Positions 1 to 8,452 are shown, counted from the first letter of the stretch. The stretch: 64,000 bases of DNA from a bacterium (GCA_027483535.1 JAIXUN010000003.1:124001-188000), one strand, 5' to 3'. Program-made: numbers and translations. The notes: generated from the sequence alone by a model not told the origin.

Positions 1-423
1 ATCTTCCGACAAGGAACCTACGTGCGGCTCGATCCGCCCCGATTTGTCTCGATGATGCGAACCGAGGGCGGCATGCAGTTCGGACCTGCGGACACGGCTC
101 CGGCGGTGGGCGGCAAAGGGGGAGACATCACCCTGCAAACCGTGATCGAAACCTCGGAAGAGGCTCGGCCGATGGCGGAGGTCACCCTGTACGATGGCTC
201 CTCGTTCAGTGTGGAGATGAAGGAGATCAAGCGGGCGGGGAATCGACGAACGTTCCAGGCTCGCATCAGCTTCGGCGCGAATCGGAAGGGGTTTGCGGTG
301 AAGCACCGCGTGACGATTTCTTACACTGGGGCGATGGGTCGATTCCAGTCGATGGACCGATTTACGGTGGATCAGGGCGGGGCGACGATGGATCGCCCCC
401 TGGGTGCTCGGGGACGTTCTTAA
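1..423 (+). CDS. 3' end of an unidentified protein (partial)
   Basis: The reading frame is open from the first base of the window, so the gene starts upstream and at least 140 residues are visible. A GTG at position 22 is in frame but the residues before it (IFRQGTYV) look like ordinary coding sequence. The visible part is rich in beta-strand-like alternating residues with a glycine-rich stretch (AVGGKGGD) and ends in a basic tail. I do not recognise a family. It is followed by about 110 bases without a gene before a pair of paralogous membrane proteins. Confidence 0.6.
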   Translation: MFRQGTYVRLDPPRFVSMMRTEGGMQFGPADTAPAVGGKGGDITLQTVIETSEEARPMAEVTLYDGSSFSVEMKEIKRAGNRRTFQARISFGANRKGFAVKHRVTISYTGAMGRFQSMDRFTVDQGGATMDRPLGARGRS

Positions 424-535
424 CACTTTGTTGTTGCAAATAGCCCCTTTGGATACTCATTTAGCCGTGTTACACTGGTCCTTGAAATCGGGGTGATCCA
501 CTCGGCTGGATTGTGCTTACCGAGTGGATAGTCGC

Positions 536-1300
536 TTGACCAAAACGGAATTCATTGAGCTGGTTGCAAGCACGCGGAGCAACCGGGCGCTTGCCGAACG
601 GCTTGAAGAACTCGGCGTTAACGAGAACCTTTCGCACTTTGTTCGGGCGAATACGGCGTTCAATGAAGGGAGAATCGAGCGGGTGTTTGCCGAGTGCGAC
701 ATTGATCTCCTGATTGCTGAATTGCGAGACGTTCCGGGGTGGTTTTGGAGTTCCTCGCGTCTGATCCGCCAATTGGAAAAAGCTCGTGAAGCTCTTGCTG
801 TTCTAGGCAACAGAAAAGCCACGGCGGAGGAAAAGAAGCAAGCCGAGGCAGCGATCGTAAAAGCGTGGTACCCGTGGTGGAGCCTGCGCACAAAGATCCT
901 CTTAGGGTTTTGGCGCGGCGTTCGTCGTGCACCGGAGCGCTTTTACGATCGCTCGGCGGACGCGTTTTCTGGGGCTGGGAAATGTAAGCCGGTGGATGAA
1001 TCCGCAAGTGCACCTCGCCCACAAACCCCCTTGGTTGCAATCTTCAAATATGGAAGAGCCGAGATGAACTTCTGGGGAATCCATTTCCTTATAGGTATCC
1101 CACTCGTAGAACTAAAGGGTTACTGTAAGCGTATATTCGCAACAGATGTCTTAATGTATAACATTACGACTTTCTCATTGTCAGTTTTGATCTTAGTGAT
1201 CCCCTTCGCGTTGCATTGGAAATTCCGTTCGAAGTTTAGAATAGATAATCCCTTGGACGCTCCTTTACTTCCCGAGCCGAACGCTGAAGGAACACCATGA
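536..1300 (+). CDS. Uncharacterised membrane-anchored protein, first of a tandem paralog pair
   Basis: About 254 residues. The N-terminal 60 residues align with the next gene (LTKTEFIELV versus MTRQEFIDFV, then LEELGVN versus FEDLGVN, then VFAECDI in both), so the two arose by tandem duplication. I set the start at TTG 536 because this matches the N-terminus of the paralog; an in-frame GTG lies four codons upstream at 524. The N-terminal half is soluble and helical. Two hydrophobic segments near residues 180-200 and 210-230 suggest a membrane anchor close to the C-terminus. The stop overlaps the next start (ATGA at 1297-1300), so the two are co-translated. Function unknown. Confidence 0.7.
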   Translation: MTKTEFIELVASTRSNRALAERLEELGVNENLSHFVRANTAFNEGRIERVFAECDIDLLIAELRDVPGWFWSSSRLIRQLEKAREALAVLGNRKATAEEKKQAEAAIVKAWYPWWSLRTKILLGFWRGVRRAPERFYDRSADAFSGAGKCKPVDESASAPRPQTPLVAIFKYGRAEMNFWGIHFLIGIPLVELKGYCKRIFATDVLMYNITTFSLSVLILVIPFALHWKFRSKFRIDNPLDAPLLPEPNAEGTP

Positions 1301-2046
1301 CCCGACAAGAATTCATCGACTTTGTCACGGGTTCTCCGAACACTTTGACGTTGGCGAAGTCTTTCGAAGACCTGGGAGTTAATCCATATCTCTCGAGATT
1401 TGTGCTTGCCAATGAAGTCTTTAACAAAGGAGGCTTGGCGCACGTGTTCGCCGAATGTGATATCGAAGCGCTGTTTGCAGAACTGAACGATTTACGTTCG
1501 ATCTACACTCCCGACCTCAACAGCGCCCTTCTGACTGCGAAAGCCTCTCTGCCTGCGCTGAATGACCCTCACGCCTCGCCTACCTTGAAAGAACTGAACG
1601 AGAAGGAACTTCGTCGGGCAGAAAAGCTGTGGAAGCTCAAGCGCGGTGGTGCTCTGGATTACGTTTGGGGAGCAATTCATCGCGATCCGGGCGGGTTCTA
1701 TGATCGAGCAAAAGACCTTCTGGAGTCGGTGGAAAAGCCCCAGGCATACTCGACCCCTGAGTTGGCGACAGGGAGGGAATCGGTGCTGTATTTATCGGCC
1801 GTTTCTTCGAAGGCAGCCCGGCGCTTGTGGGTTGTTTTGGTTCCGATCCATTTGGGCAATCTCTTCTTGGTAATAGGGGGACAGTTCGGAGTGCCACTAT
1901 GGGTTCGCGTACTCGTGTTCCTTATCTCATTTACAGCTTATGCAGTGTTTGCGTGGAAAATCTCTAGGGAAATGAATCTCCGTGCCGTGAATGCAGGTTT
2001 GAGTGCCTCTTTCGGGCGTCGGCTGTTTGGGTTTATCCCGTTGTAG
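1297..2046 (+). CDS. Uncharacterised membrane-anchored protein, second of a tandem paralog pair
   Basis: 249 residues, beginning at the ATG that overlaps the stop of the preceding gene by four bases. It shares the N-terminal block of its neighbour (TRQEFIDFV, DLGVN, HVFAECDIEALFAELNDL) and the motif pattern of an aromatic-rich segment followed by DPGGFYDRA (APERFYDRS in the paralog), which suggests the homology runs through most of the length. Two hydrophobic segments near the C-terminus (around residues 183-200 and 205-225) indicate membrane association. No known domain is recognised. The pair probably forms a two-gene operon. Confidence 0.75.
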   Translation: MTRQEFIDFVTGSPNTLTLAKSFEDLGVNPYLSRFVLANEVFNKGGLAHVFAECDIEALFAELNDLRSIYTPDLNSALLTAKASLPALNDPHASPTLKELNEKELRRAEKLWKLKRGGALDYVWGAIHRDPGGFYDRAKDLLESVEKPQAYSTPELATGRESVLYLSAVSSKAARRLWVVLVPIHLGNLFLVIGGQFGVPLWVRVLVFLISFTAYAVFAWKISREMNLRAVNAGLSASFGRRLFGFIPL

Positions 2047-2068
2047 GAACGAGTCTTGATTATTGTCG

Positions 2069-2095
2069 AAGGGACGCGGTGTGTTGGGTCCCTTT
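2069..2095 (+). terminator. Possible terminator after the paralog pair
   Basis: AAGGGAC at 2069-2075 pairs with GTCCCTT at 2088-2094. Only a short T-run follows, so this is a weak candidate. Confidence 0.35.
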
Positions 2096-2660
2096 AGAGG
2101 CGAAATCCTCGGAGTATCTGGCCGGTCCTCTGGCCCTTCTGTAAGAAAGAGACCGACGAAATTCCCCTCTATGGAGGGGTGGTCCCGAGAATCGGGAACG
2201 GGGTGGTCTCCGGGATTGTGGTTTTCGTGACGAATGAGCCCGGATCAGATATGTGAGCTATTCGCCTGAAGAACGCGGGATGGCGCTCGATTCTGCCGAC
2301 CACCCCGGCCCGTTGGGCCACCCCTCCCAGGAGGGGAATTTGGTTTTGACCTTCTTTCCGAAAAGCGGCGGAGCCGCGGCAATCATCGCAGCCCAGGGTT
2401 TCAACCCTGGGTTAGGGGTTCTGATTTAAGGCCAGAAGGGCGGAGCCCTGGCAATACGGATTTCCCTGTTGTCGAAAAGTGGTCCGGAGGACCGGCCAGA
2501 TACTCCCACGTCGATGGTGATTCTTCCCGGAGACCACCCCGCCCCTGCCGGGGCACCCCTCCCAGAAGGCGAATAAAGAAAAATGGCGCCCCCGACTGGA
2601 CTTCCCGATTTGTCCCGATTCTCGGGACTCATTTCCCTTCGGCGGGACTTCGTCTCGCGC
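2085..2660. repeat. Intergenic palindromic repeat cluster A
   Basis: No gene is visible. The stretch is built from the repeat families seen again at 13.5, 23.4, 27.5, 47.7, 50.2 and 54.7 kb. A composite element with inward-facing ends runs from ATTCCCCTCTATGGAGGGG at 2161 to GAGGGGAATT ending at 2340. It is followed by the family with a GCGGCGGAGCCGC hairpin, the CCCAGGGTTTCAACCCTGGG hairpin (about 2393-2412) and the GGGCGGAGCCCTGGCAATA unit (about 2439-2457), then a GGTCCGGAGGACC hairpin and half of another composite element. Short open frames across these repeats are not coding. Confidence 0.8.
2584..2602 (-). repeat. Duplicated 3' end of tRNA-Arg
   Basis: Nineteen bases (tggcgcccccgactggact) are identical to the CCA end, acceptor stem and T-arm start of the tRNA at 2718-2736. 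The copy lies 115 bp outside the tRNA 3' end, in the orientation expected of an attachment-site duplication. The material between is repeat-like, with no integrase. Confidence 0.75.
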
Positions 2661-2717
2661 CGCTCGACTCAGCTTCTCGTCCAGGTCGGTACAAAAACCG
2701 ACCATCAAAAACAAAAG

Positions 2718-2793
2718 TGGCGCCCCCGACTGGACTCGAACCAGCGACCATCCGCTTAGAAGGCGGGTGCTCTATCCGCTGAGCTACGAGGGC
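2718..2793 (-). tRNA. tRNA-Arg(TCT)
   Basis: On the minus strand the sequence folds as a complete cloverleaf: acceptor arm GCCCTCG/CGGGGGC (one G-T pair), D-arm GCTC...GAGC, anticodon arm CCCGC/GCGGA region with loop CTTCTAA giving anticodon TCT, and T-arm with TTCGAGT. The discriminator G and an encoded CCA (2718-2720) are present. Length is 76 bases. Confidence 0.95.
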
Positions 2794-2840
2794 GGACGCC
2801 TTACATTGTGGCAGACCCGATATCGGACAAGAAACCGGCT

Positions 2841-3671
2841 TCAGGCGGTTTCAATCGTCAGGATCCCAACCGTCGGCGGGCACAGAAACCGGCTAGGCGG
2901 CCCGGTCGTACCGATTCCACGGCTCACGTAAATCGGAGTCGAGGCATCCGGATAGAACCCATCGCGATACTGCTTGCCGTTGCGAGTGGTCATCGGCACG
3001 TACCCGCCCGGGAAGATGAACTGCCCACCGTGGCTATGACCCGAAATCATCAGCGCGCAACCCGCGGGGAGCTGATCCACCACGTCCGGTTCGTGCCAAA
3101 GGACGATTCGCGGGGTCTCATCCGCACCCTCAAAAGCTTTCTCCAAATCGGGCTCGCCCCTATTCGCGCTATCCACGCCGACCCAAGTGATGCCCTCGTG
3201 TCGATAGTTCTCGTTGCGGAGCATTTTGATGCTGAACTGATCCAGGATGATGCGAAGAATCTCCGGGTTTCCGTTCCAAAACTCGTGGTTTCCGGGGCTC
3301 GCCAAGACGTCGCCTTCCATCAACAGCAGCGGCTCGAAAACCTCTTCGAGCAACCAGGGGGATTCGGGCTTCCAGTAGCCCACCAAGTCGCCGGGAAGCA
3401 CCACGTAGTCGGGGCTTTCATCCAGCGCGGCGAGCACCGCTCGCTTAGCCAGCCGCGCCGAGTACTTATCCTTCACGTGAAGATCAGCCAAGACGGCGAT
3501 CTTGGTTCCGGCAAGACGCTCGGGCCAGTGCGGAAGACGAAGCGTCAGCCGCTCTATGACCAACCGATTGGACTCGACCAAGGCTCCGTACACGAGCATC
3601 CCGGCTCCCAGCACACCCGCACCTACGGCGCCTATTGTCAGAATGTCCTTGGTTCGCATAGTGGTCCTCAC
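2841..3671 (-). CDS. Membrane-anchored calcineurin-like metallophosphoesterase
   Basis: 276 residues. The metal-binding motifs of the calcineurin-like phosphoesterase fold are in order: ADLHV (about residue 62), GDLVG (about 94), GNHEFW (about 127) and SGHSHGGQ (about 210). The GHSHGGQ ending and the N-terminal hydrophobic helix (residues 10-30) match the YkuE/YaeI branch, whose members act at the cytoplasmic membrane; some cleave UDP-2,3-diacylglucosamine (an LpxH-like reaction), so a lipid A role is possible but not shown. Two ATGs (3671 and 3659) could start it. It is transcribed away from the chemotaxis block, behind a terminator-like hairpin at 3755-3790. Confidence 0.9.
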   Translation of the reverse strand: MRTTMRTKDILTIGAVGAGVLGAGMLVYGALVESNRLVIERLTLRLPHWPERLAGTKIAVLADLHVKDKYSARLAKRAVLAALDESPDYVVLPGDLVGYWKPESPWLLEEVFEPLLLMEGDVLASPGNHEFWNGNPEILRIILDQFSIKMLRNENYRHEGITWVGVDSANRGEPDLEKAFEGADETPRIVLWHEPDVVDQLPAGCALMISGHSHGGQFIFPGGYVPMTTRNGKQYRDGFYPDASTPIYVSRGIGTTGPPSRFLCPPTVGILTIETA

Positions 3672-4147
3672 AGATTACCGGGGCGGTATCCGATTCTTTT
3701 TTCCACGTTCCAGGCGAGTCCCTCGTTCAAAACAAGAATCGAAGGGCCTGAAACAAAAAAGAAGCGCCCGTGGCCATCGCATACGAGCGCTCCAAGAGGA
3801 GGTTGCGTTCTTGCGGAAACGCGTAAGTGGGCGAACTCTTCTCTCTTCGCCTCTGACTTTTCTACGACACTACTCATCATTGGTTGCTGATGTGTCTCAT
3901 TCCCGAGTCTGTTCACACTTTTCTGCCAACCAATCACCGTCCGGAAGGCGAACCATTCCTCGTCGTTTGGGCCATCCTCGCACCTTTGCCGGTCTTTAGG
4001 TTCAGGGGTCCAATTTGGCACCGGTTAGGCTTACCGGCATGTGAAGTTACCGGGAAGTTCGTGGAACAAGTCCTTCTGAGGCTTGAGCAGGGACCCCGTT
4101 CGGAGAGTGACTTCGAATCCGAGGGAAACGGCTCTCATAGACGTTTT
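3672..4147. other. Intergenic region without a convincing gene
   Basis: About 475 bases between a minus-strand phosphoesterase gene and cheC. A 117-codon minus-strand frame runs through it (3668-4021) but has low-complexity composition and a terminator-like hairpin inside, so I do not call it. On the minus strand ATTGGTTG and CAACCAAT (about 3879-3934) could pair, and the stretch ends in the hairpin at 3755-3790. A small RNA is possible but unproven. Confidence 0.4.
3755..3790 (-). terminator. Rho-independent terminator-like hairpin
   Basis: On the minus strand GCGCTCGT pairs with ACGGGCGC (one G-T pair) and is followed by TTCTTTTTT. It lies about 85 bases upstream of the phosphoesterase start, so it could end a small RNA or attenuate that gene. 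Confidence 0.5.
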
Positions 4148-4774
4148 ATGCGAGAGAGATACGCTGAACTGGGACCGATCGGTCAGAGCGTGATCAAGGA
4201 GATGGCGAACATCGGACTTGGTAACGCAACGACCTCGCTTGCCGAGATGACCGGGCACTGCTTCGAGATGTCCGTACCGGAGGCAACAACGCTTGCGATG
4301 GAAGATCTGCCCAACCTGGCAGGCGCTTCCGAAGACCCGTTTGTGGGCATTTACATGCCGATCTCCGGAGAAACCACCGGACACATGGGCTTCTTTCTGT
4401 CTTGGGATAGCGCCCAGGCACTTTGGAAAATGCTGCTGAACGCGGCACCAGAGACGCCGGACGACATTTCCGAAATGGACGCATCCGCACTGATCGAAGT
4501 GGGCAACATCATCAATGGTTCGTTCCTGCGAGCCATCTCCGAGTTCTCGGGTGTGAACATGATGGCTTCGCCCCCCGTGATGTCGGTCGACATGATGTCC
4601 GCGATGCTGGCAACCATGGCCATCGAGGCATCGCAAACGCACCACCTTGCCATCTCGATCCGAACGGAGATCTTTGACAAATCGAGCAGCTTCAGCGGCT
4701 TCTTTGTGATGCTCCCAACCATCGAAGGCGTCGACATGATTTTCCGAAACTTCGGCATTGCGGAGGCATCGTAA
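4148..4774 (+). CDS. cheC: CheC-type CheY-P phosphatase
   Basis: 208 residues from ATG 4148. The frame stays open upstream to an ATG at 3884, but the extra sequence is not CheC-like. Two copies of the CheC/CheX/FliY phosphatase signature are present: E-x2-N-x3-N in KEMANIGLGNATTSLAEM near residue 20, and EVGNIINGSFLRAISEF near residue 119. Two sites, rather than the one of CheX, is the CheC arrangement. In studied bacteria CheC dephosphorylates CheY-P and is stimulated by CheD. Here the stop overlaps the cheD start (TAATG), which fits that partnership. It heads an eight-gene co-directional block. Confidence 0.9.
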   Translation: MRERYAELGPIGQSVIKEMANIGLGNATTSLAEMTGHCFEMSVPEATTLAMEDLPNLAGASEDPFVGIYMPISGETTGHMGFFLSWDSAQALWKMLLNAAPETPDDISEMDASALIEVGNIINGSFLRAISEFSGVNMMASPPVMSVDMMSAMLATMAIEASQTHHLAISIRTEIFDKSSSFSGFFVMLPTIEGVDMIFRNFGIAEAS

Positions 4775-5298
4775 TGTCCTCCCCGGTCCTGGTGGGAATG
4801 GCGGATATCAAAGTGGCCAAGGGAACGGGCACGCTCACGTGCGTCGGTCTGGGAAGCTGCATCGGTATCTGCGCATTCGATTCTAGCCAGGGAATCGCCG
4901 GGCTGGCTCACATCATGTTGCCGGAAGCGTTCGATAAGAACCATGTCGACAAGCTCGGGAAGTTCGCTGATACAGGCGTACCGGAGTTGCTTCGACAAAT
5001 GGCGGAACTGGGTGCCAACACTCGCCGACTTCAGATCGCAATCGTCGGCGGAGCTCAAGTCTTCAAATTCGGCACTCCGGGAACCGCACCTAAGATGGAC
5101 ATCGGCGCTCGCAACATCGAAGCGGTGCAGAAAGCGCTGCGAGATGTGAATCTGCAAATTCAAGCGAAAGACGTCGGTGGCAACTTAGGCCGCACCGTGA
5201 CGCTCGACGTTGCTACGGGCACCGTGAAAGTTCGGACGGTAAGCAAAGCCGAAATCGTGCTCTGCAATTTCAAAGGAGCCATGCCGCTCGCCGCGTAA
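4774..5298 (+). CDS. cheD: CheD chemoreceptor glutamine deamidase
   Basis: 174 residues. The family motifs are intact: GLGSCIG with the nucleophile Cys29, AHIMLP with His46, FADTGVPELL and GGAQVF. CheD deamidates specific glutamines on chemoreceptors and binds CheC. The start codon shares a base with the cheC stop. Because CheB and CheR are encoded downstream, the block carries the CheD, CheB/CheR and CheC branches of adaptation together. Confidence 0.93.
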   Translation: MSSPVLVGMADIKVAKGTGTLTCVGLGSCIGICAFDSSQGIAGLAHIMLPEAFDKNHVDKLGKFADTGVPELLRQMAELGANTRRLQIAIVGGAQVFKFGTPGTAPKMDIGARNIEAVQKALRDVNLQIQAKDVGGNLGRTVTLDVATGTVKVRTVSKAEIVLCNFKGAMPLAA

Positions 5299-5357
5299 GC
5301 GGCCCAAGACCTAGAGATCCAAGAAGGACTCTGAACGCACACACAAGGGATTGAACC

Positions 5358-6218
5358 ATGCCACAACTGACTTTGGAACAGATCGTTTCTCGCACCGGAG
5401 ACCTTCCGGCGCTGCCAGAGGCGACTCTTTCCGTGATGCGGGAAACGGATAAGGCCGAGGCGACCGCACGCTCGGTGGCGCAGCACATTATTAAAGACCA
5501 AAGTCTCGCCGCGCGAGTCCTGCGTCTTGCTAACTCCGCTTTCTACGGGTTGCCCAGACAGGTGAACCAGATTGAAGAAGCGGTGGTGATTCTGGGAATG
5601 CGCACGGTGAAGAACCTTGCCATGATCGCCAGCAGCTACGCTTGGTTCGCCAAAGAGCTGAAGGGTTACGGCCTAGGTCCACAAGACATGTGGCGACACT
5701 CGCTTGCCACCGCGACCGCCGCTCAGGTGATCGCCGAGCACACCCGCAAGGCACCGGGCGATCTCGCCTTTTGCTGCGGACTGCTCCACGACCTCGGCAA
5801 GCTGGCTCTGCACGTCTGGCTCGACGGCAGCGTGGATAAGGTTATCCAGATCGCTATTCAAACGGGCAAACCGTTCGATGAGATCGAGCGCGCCGCTTTT
5901 GGATTCGATCACGCCGACGTGGGGGCTCACCTCGCCGCAGGCTGGAACCTTCCCGAGAGCTACAAGCTCAGCATGAACTACCACCACCGACCGGACGAGT
6001 GTCCGACTCCGGACCCCGTGGTCGACATGGTCCACCTTGGCGACTACCTTGCCATGAGCATGGGACTCGGCTTGGGAGCCGATGGAATGGTGTACGCCCT
6101 TTCGGAAGGAGCACTTGAGCGACTTGGACTCAACGAGTCCTCGCTGGAAGAGCTCGCCAGCAAGTTCCTTGATGCCTGGGAGAAATCCAGCAGCATGACG
6201 AAGGAGCTAGCAGCTTGA
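5358..6218 (+). CDS. HDOD domain signalling protein
   Basis: 286 residues, with an AAGGG ribosome site 8 bases before ATG 5358. The HDOD domain (an HD-related output domain without a settled enzymatic role) covers about residues 15-215: LPALPEATLSVM at the start, LARVLRLANSAFYG-like sequence at 50-65, AVVILGMRTVKNLA, CGLLHDLGKLAL near 140, and FGFDHADVGAHLA with MNYHHRPDE near 180-215. HDOD proteins are often found with chemotaxis and flagellar genes. The stop overlaps the TTG start of cheB (TTGA), so the gene is translationally embedded in the operon. Confidence 0.88.
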   Translation: MPQLTLEQIVSRTGDLPALPEATLSVMRETDKAEATARSVAQHIIKDQSLAARVLRLANSAFYGLPRQVNQIEEAVVILGMRTVKNLAMIASSYAWFAKELKGYGLGPQDMWRHSLATATAAQVIAEHTRKAPGDLAFCCGLLHDLGKLALHVWLDGSVDKVIQIAIQTGKPFDEIERAAFGFDHADVGAHLAAGWNLPESYKLSMNYHHRPDECPTPDPVVDMVHLGDYLAMSMGLGLGADGMVYALSEGALERLGLNESSLEELASKFLDAWEKSSSMTKELAA

Positions 6219-7246
6219 GGCGTATTCGCGTCCTGATCGTGGATGACTCGCCGCTGATCCGGCAGGTCATGAACGACATCTTTTCCAAGGTGCCGGACAT
6301 TGAAGTCGTGGGTCAAGCCACCAACGGCAAAGAAGGGGTCGCGCTTGCAAAATCGCTCCGCCCAGACGTGGTCACCATGGACGTGGAAATGCCGGAAATG
6401 ACGGGCATTGAAGCGCTTAGGGAACTCATGTCGACCTCTCCGGTGCGCGTGGTCATGGTCTCCACCAAAACCAAGGAAGGCGCTACGACGACGTTGGAAG
6501 CACTGGAACTTGGGGCGATCGACTTTGTTGCCAAGCCGAGCAACGCCGCACCTTCGACCTTGCACCGAGTGGCCGATGAGCTGATCGAAAAGATCCGCCA
6601 CGCCGCCGAGGCTCGACTACCGATTCGCCGCATCGCTCGCACCGCGACTCTGCCGACGCGAACCACCGATAAGGTGGTGGTGGTCGCCTCTTCAACAGGG
6701 GGCCCGAGAGCACTCACCACTTTGTTTCAGTCGTTGCCAAAGGGGCTGCGCGTGCCGATGCTGATCGTTCAGCACATGCCGGAAGGGTTCACCGCATCGC
6801 TCGCCCAGCGACTCGATGCCATTGGGACCATGCCCTGCAAAGAGGCCAAGCACGGCGACAAGGTTCAGCCCGGTCTGGCCTATGTGGCACCCGGCAACAA
6901 GCACATGCGCGTGGACAAGTACGGAAACATCGCCCTAGATGAAGGCGATCGTATCCACGGCGTTCGACCCGCGGCCGACCACCTCTTTCTGAGTGCGGTG
7001 GAAGCGTGGGGCAACAAGTGTGTTGGAATCGTTTTGACAGGGATGGGGAAAGACGGAGCAGCGGGCGCCCTCGCGATCAAGCGATCCGGGGGCACCGTCT
7101 TCGGCGAGAGCCAAGAATCTTGCACCGTGTACGGCATGCCAAAGGCTGCCAAAGAAATTGGAGGAGTCAACGCGGAGTTCCCAATCGATCAGATTGGGCA
7201 AGCAATGGTTGCCGCTCTAAAGGGAGATAGAACCAATGCCGCTTAG
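6215..7246 (+). CDS. cheB: CheB receptor methylesterase/deamidase
   Basis: 343 residues, TTG start at 6215 with AAGGAG nine bases upstream. The N-terminal receiver domain has the acidic pair D10-D11, phosphoacceptor D56 (VVTMDVEMP) and the conserved lysine in FVAKP. The C-terminal esterase domain starts near residue 150 and shows the catalytic triad motifs: Ser in ASSTGGPRAL, His in VQHMPEGFT, Asp in GMGKDGAAG. CheB removes receptor methyl groups when phosphorylated by CheA and opposes CheR, encoded next with an 11-base overlap. Confidence 0.96.
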   Translation: MRRIRVLIVDDSPLIRQVMNDIFSKVPDIEVVGQATNGKEGVALAKSLRPDVVTMDVEMPEMTGIEALRELMSTSPVRVVMVSTKTKEGATTTLEALELGAIDFVAKPSNAAPSTLHRVADELIEKIRHAAEARLPIRRIARTATLPTRTTDKVVVVASSTGGPRALTTLFQSLPKGLRVPMLIVQHMPEGFTASLAQRLDAIGTMPCKEAKHGDKVQPGLAYVAPGNKHMRVDKYGNIALDEGDRIHGVRPAADHLFLSAVEAWGNKCVGIVLTGMGKDGAAGALAIKRSGGTVFGESQESCTVYGMPKAAKEIGGVNAEFPIDQIGQAMVAALKGDRTNAA

Positions 7247-8066
7247 CACCGCTTTGCCGACCAAAGACAACTGGGCCGACTTCTACAAGAAGTTCCACCG
7301 ACTCTCGGGACTGGATCTCACGCTGTATAAGCAAGACCAACTTCAGCGCCGAATCGTGTCGATGATGGAATCGAAGTCGTGCACCAATCTGGAGGCGTTC
7401 TACGGGTTCGTATCCGCTTCTTCGACCAGCACCCAGTGGTTCCTGGATCGACTGGCGATCAACGTCTCGGAGTTGTTCCGAAACCCAGAGAAGTGGGGTG
7501 AGCTTGAGAAGATCATTCTTCCGAAGCTGCTGAAGAACTCCAACTCCTTGAAGATTTGGAGCGCGGGATGCAGCTACGGCGCGGAGGCTCACAGCCTTGC
7601 GTGCGTGCTCGACGCGAAGTTTCCCGGCAATCACAGCATCGTCGGAACGGATATCGATCAGGAGGCGCTCACTCAAGCCAAGCGCGGCGAGTTCAACGAC
7701 TCCGACATGAAGGCGGTGCCCAAGGAGTACCAGAAGTACTTCGTGCGAGAGGGTCAGCACTTCAAAGCGGTTGCTCCGCTCAAGAAGTATCTGCAGTTCA
7801 AAACGCAGAACCTTCTGGCCGACCGATTTGAGACGGGATTTGATCTCATTTGCTGCCGCAACGTGGTGATCTACTTCTCCGACGAGGCGAAGGACGCGCT
7901 TTACAAACGGTTCCATGCCGCACTCAAGCCCGGCGGAATCCTCTTCGTGGGCGGCACCGAAAGAATTTTCAACGCGAAGGAGATTGGACTCGAAACCGCA
8001 GTCCCCTTCTTCTACCAAAAACCGATCGAACAAGCAGGGTCAAGAGAATGGCGAAACGCATCTTAA
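7236..8066 (+). CDS. cheR: CheR chemoreceptor methyltransferase
   Basis: 276 residues, AGGGAGA ribosome site, overlapping the end of cheB. An N-terminal helical CheR_N region (1-75) ends in NVSELFRNPEKW. The SAM-binding Rossmann domain follows with IWSAGCSYGAEAHSLA (commonly SAGCSTGEEPYS, so the loop is slightly divergent), GTDIDQEAL, and CRNVVIYF near residue 207. The enzyme methylates receptor glutamates using S-adenosylmethionine; the by-product SAH is the ligand of the riboswitch upstream of ahcY at 57.2 kb. Confidence 0.95.
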   Translation: MPLSTALPTKDNWADFYKKFHRLSGLDLTLYKQDQLQRRIVSMMESKSCTNLEAFYGFVSASSTSTQWFLDRLAINVSELFRNPEKWGELEKIILPKLLKNSNSLKIWSAGCSYGAEAHSLACVLDAKFPGNHSIVGTDIDQEALTQAKRGEFNDSDMKAVPKEYQKYFVREGQHFKAVAPLKKYLQFKTQNLLADRFETGFDLICCRNVVIYFSDEAKDALYKRFHAALKPGGILFVGGTERIFNAKEIGLETAVPFFYQKPIEQAGSREWRNAS

Positions 8067-8413
8067 TCACCGATGACGCGATGTTTATGCGCGTCACGCT
8101 AAAGAACATCTTGTCCGGGGCGGGATTCGAGGTCGTGGGCGAAGCCACCAACGGAAGAGAGTCCGTTCGGCTTTACAACGAACTCAAGCCTGACCTTGTG
8201 ACCATGGATATCACCATGCCGGAAATGGACGGAATCCAAGCTCTCAAGGAAATCCGGAACGGGGATCCGAATGCCCGAGTGGTCATGTGCTCCGCCATGG
8301 GGCAGCAAAACATGATCGTCGAAGCGCTTAGCTCCGGGGCAAAAGAGTTCATCGTCAAGCCTTTCTCGCCGGAGAAAGTCACCGACACCGTTAACCGGGT
8401 GCTGGCCGCCTAA
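8048..8413 (+). CDS. cheY: CheY-like single-domain response regulator (copy 1)
   Basis: 121 residues from ATG 8048, overlapping the cheR stop by 19 bases. A stand-alone receiver domain with D9-D10, phosphoacceptor D54 (LVTMDITMP), S82 and K104 (FIVKPF). It is very similar to the next gene over its whole length, so the two are a tandem duplicate. As a CheY it would carry phosphate from CheA to the flagellar switch and be dephosphorylated by CheC or CheX encoded around it. The frame is open far upstream, but that part is a shadow of cheR. Confidence 0.92.
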   Translation: MAKRILITDDAMFMRVTLKNILSGAGFEVVGEATNGRESVRLYNELKPDLVTMDITMPEMDGIQALKEIRNGDPNARVVMCSAMGQQNMIVEALSSGAKEFIVKPFSPEKVTDTVNRVLAA

Positions 8414-8452
8414 GGTCTCCCCAATTGAAAACCAGACAACAAGGAAACAGCA

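Noticed and set aside
2808-3890. A 360-codon + strand open frame
   Set aside because: It is antisense to the metallophosphoesterase gene, whose four metal motifs are intact; the + strand product is Arg/Pro/His-rich with no motif.
3938-3960. A GTCCGGAAGG stretch recalling the core of the signal recognition particle RNA
   Set aside because: The neighbouring AGCAGC side of the conserved loop and the flanking pairing are missing.
3668-4021. A 117-codon minus-strand frame before the phosphoesterase
   Set aside because: Its composition is unlike a protein, it contains a terminator-like hairpin, and it has no ribosome site.
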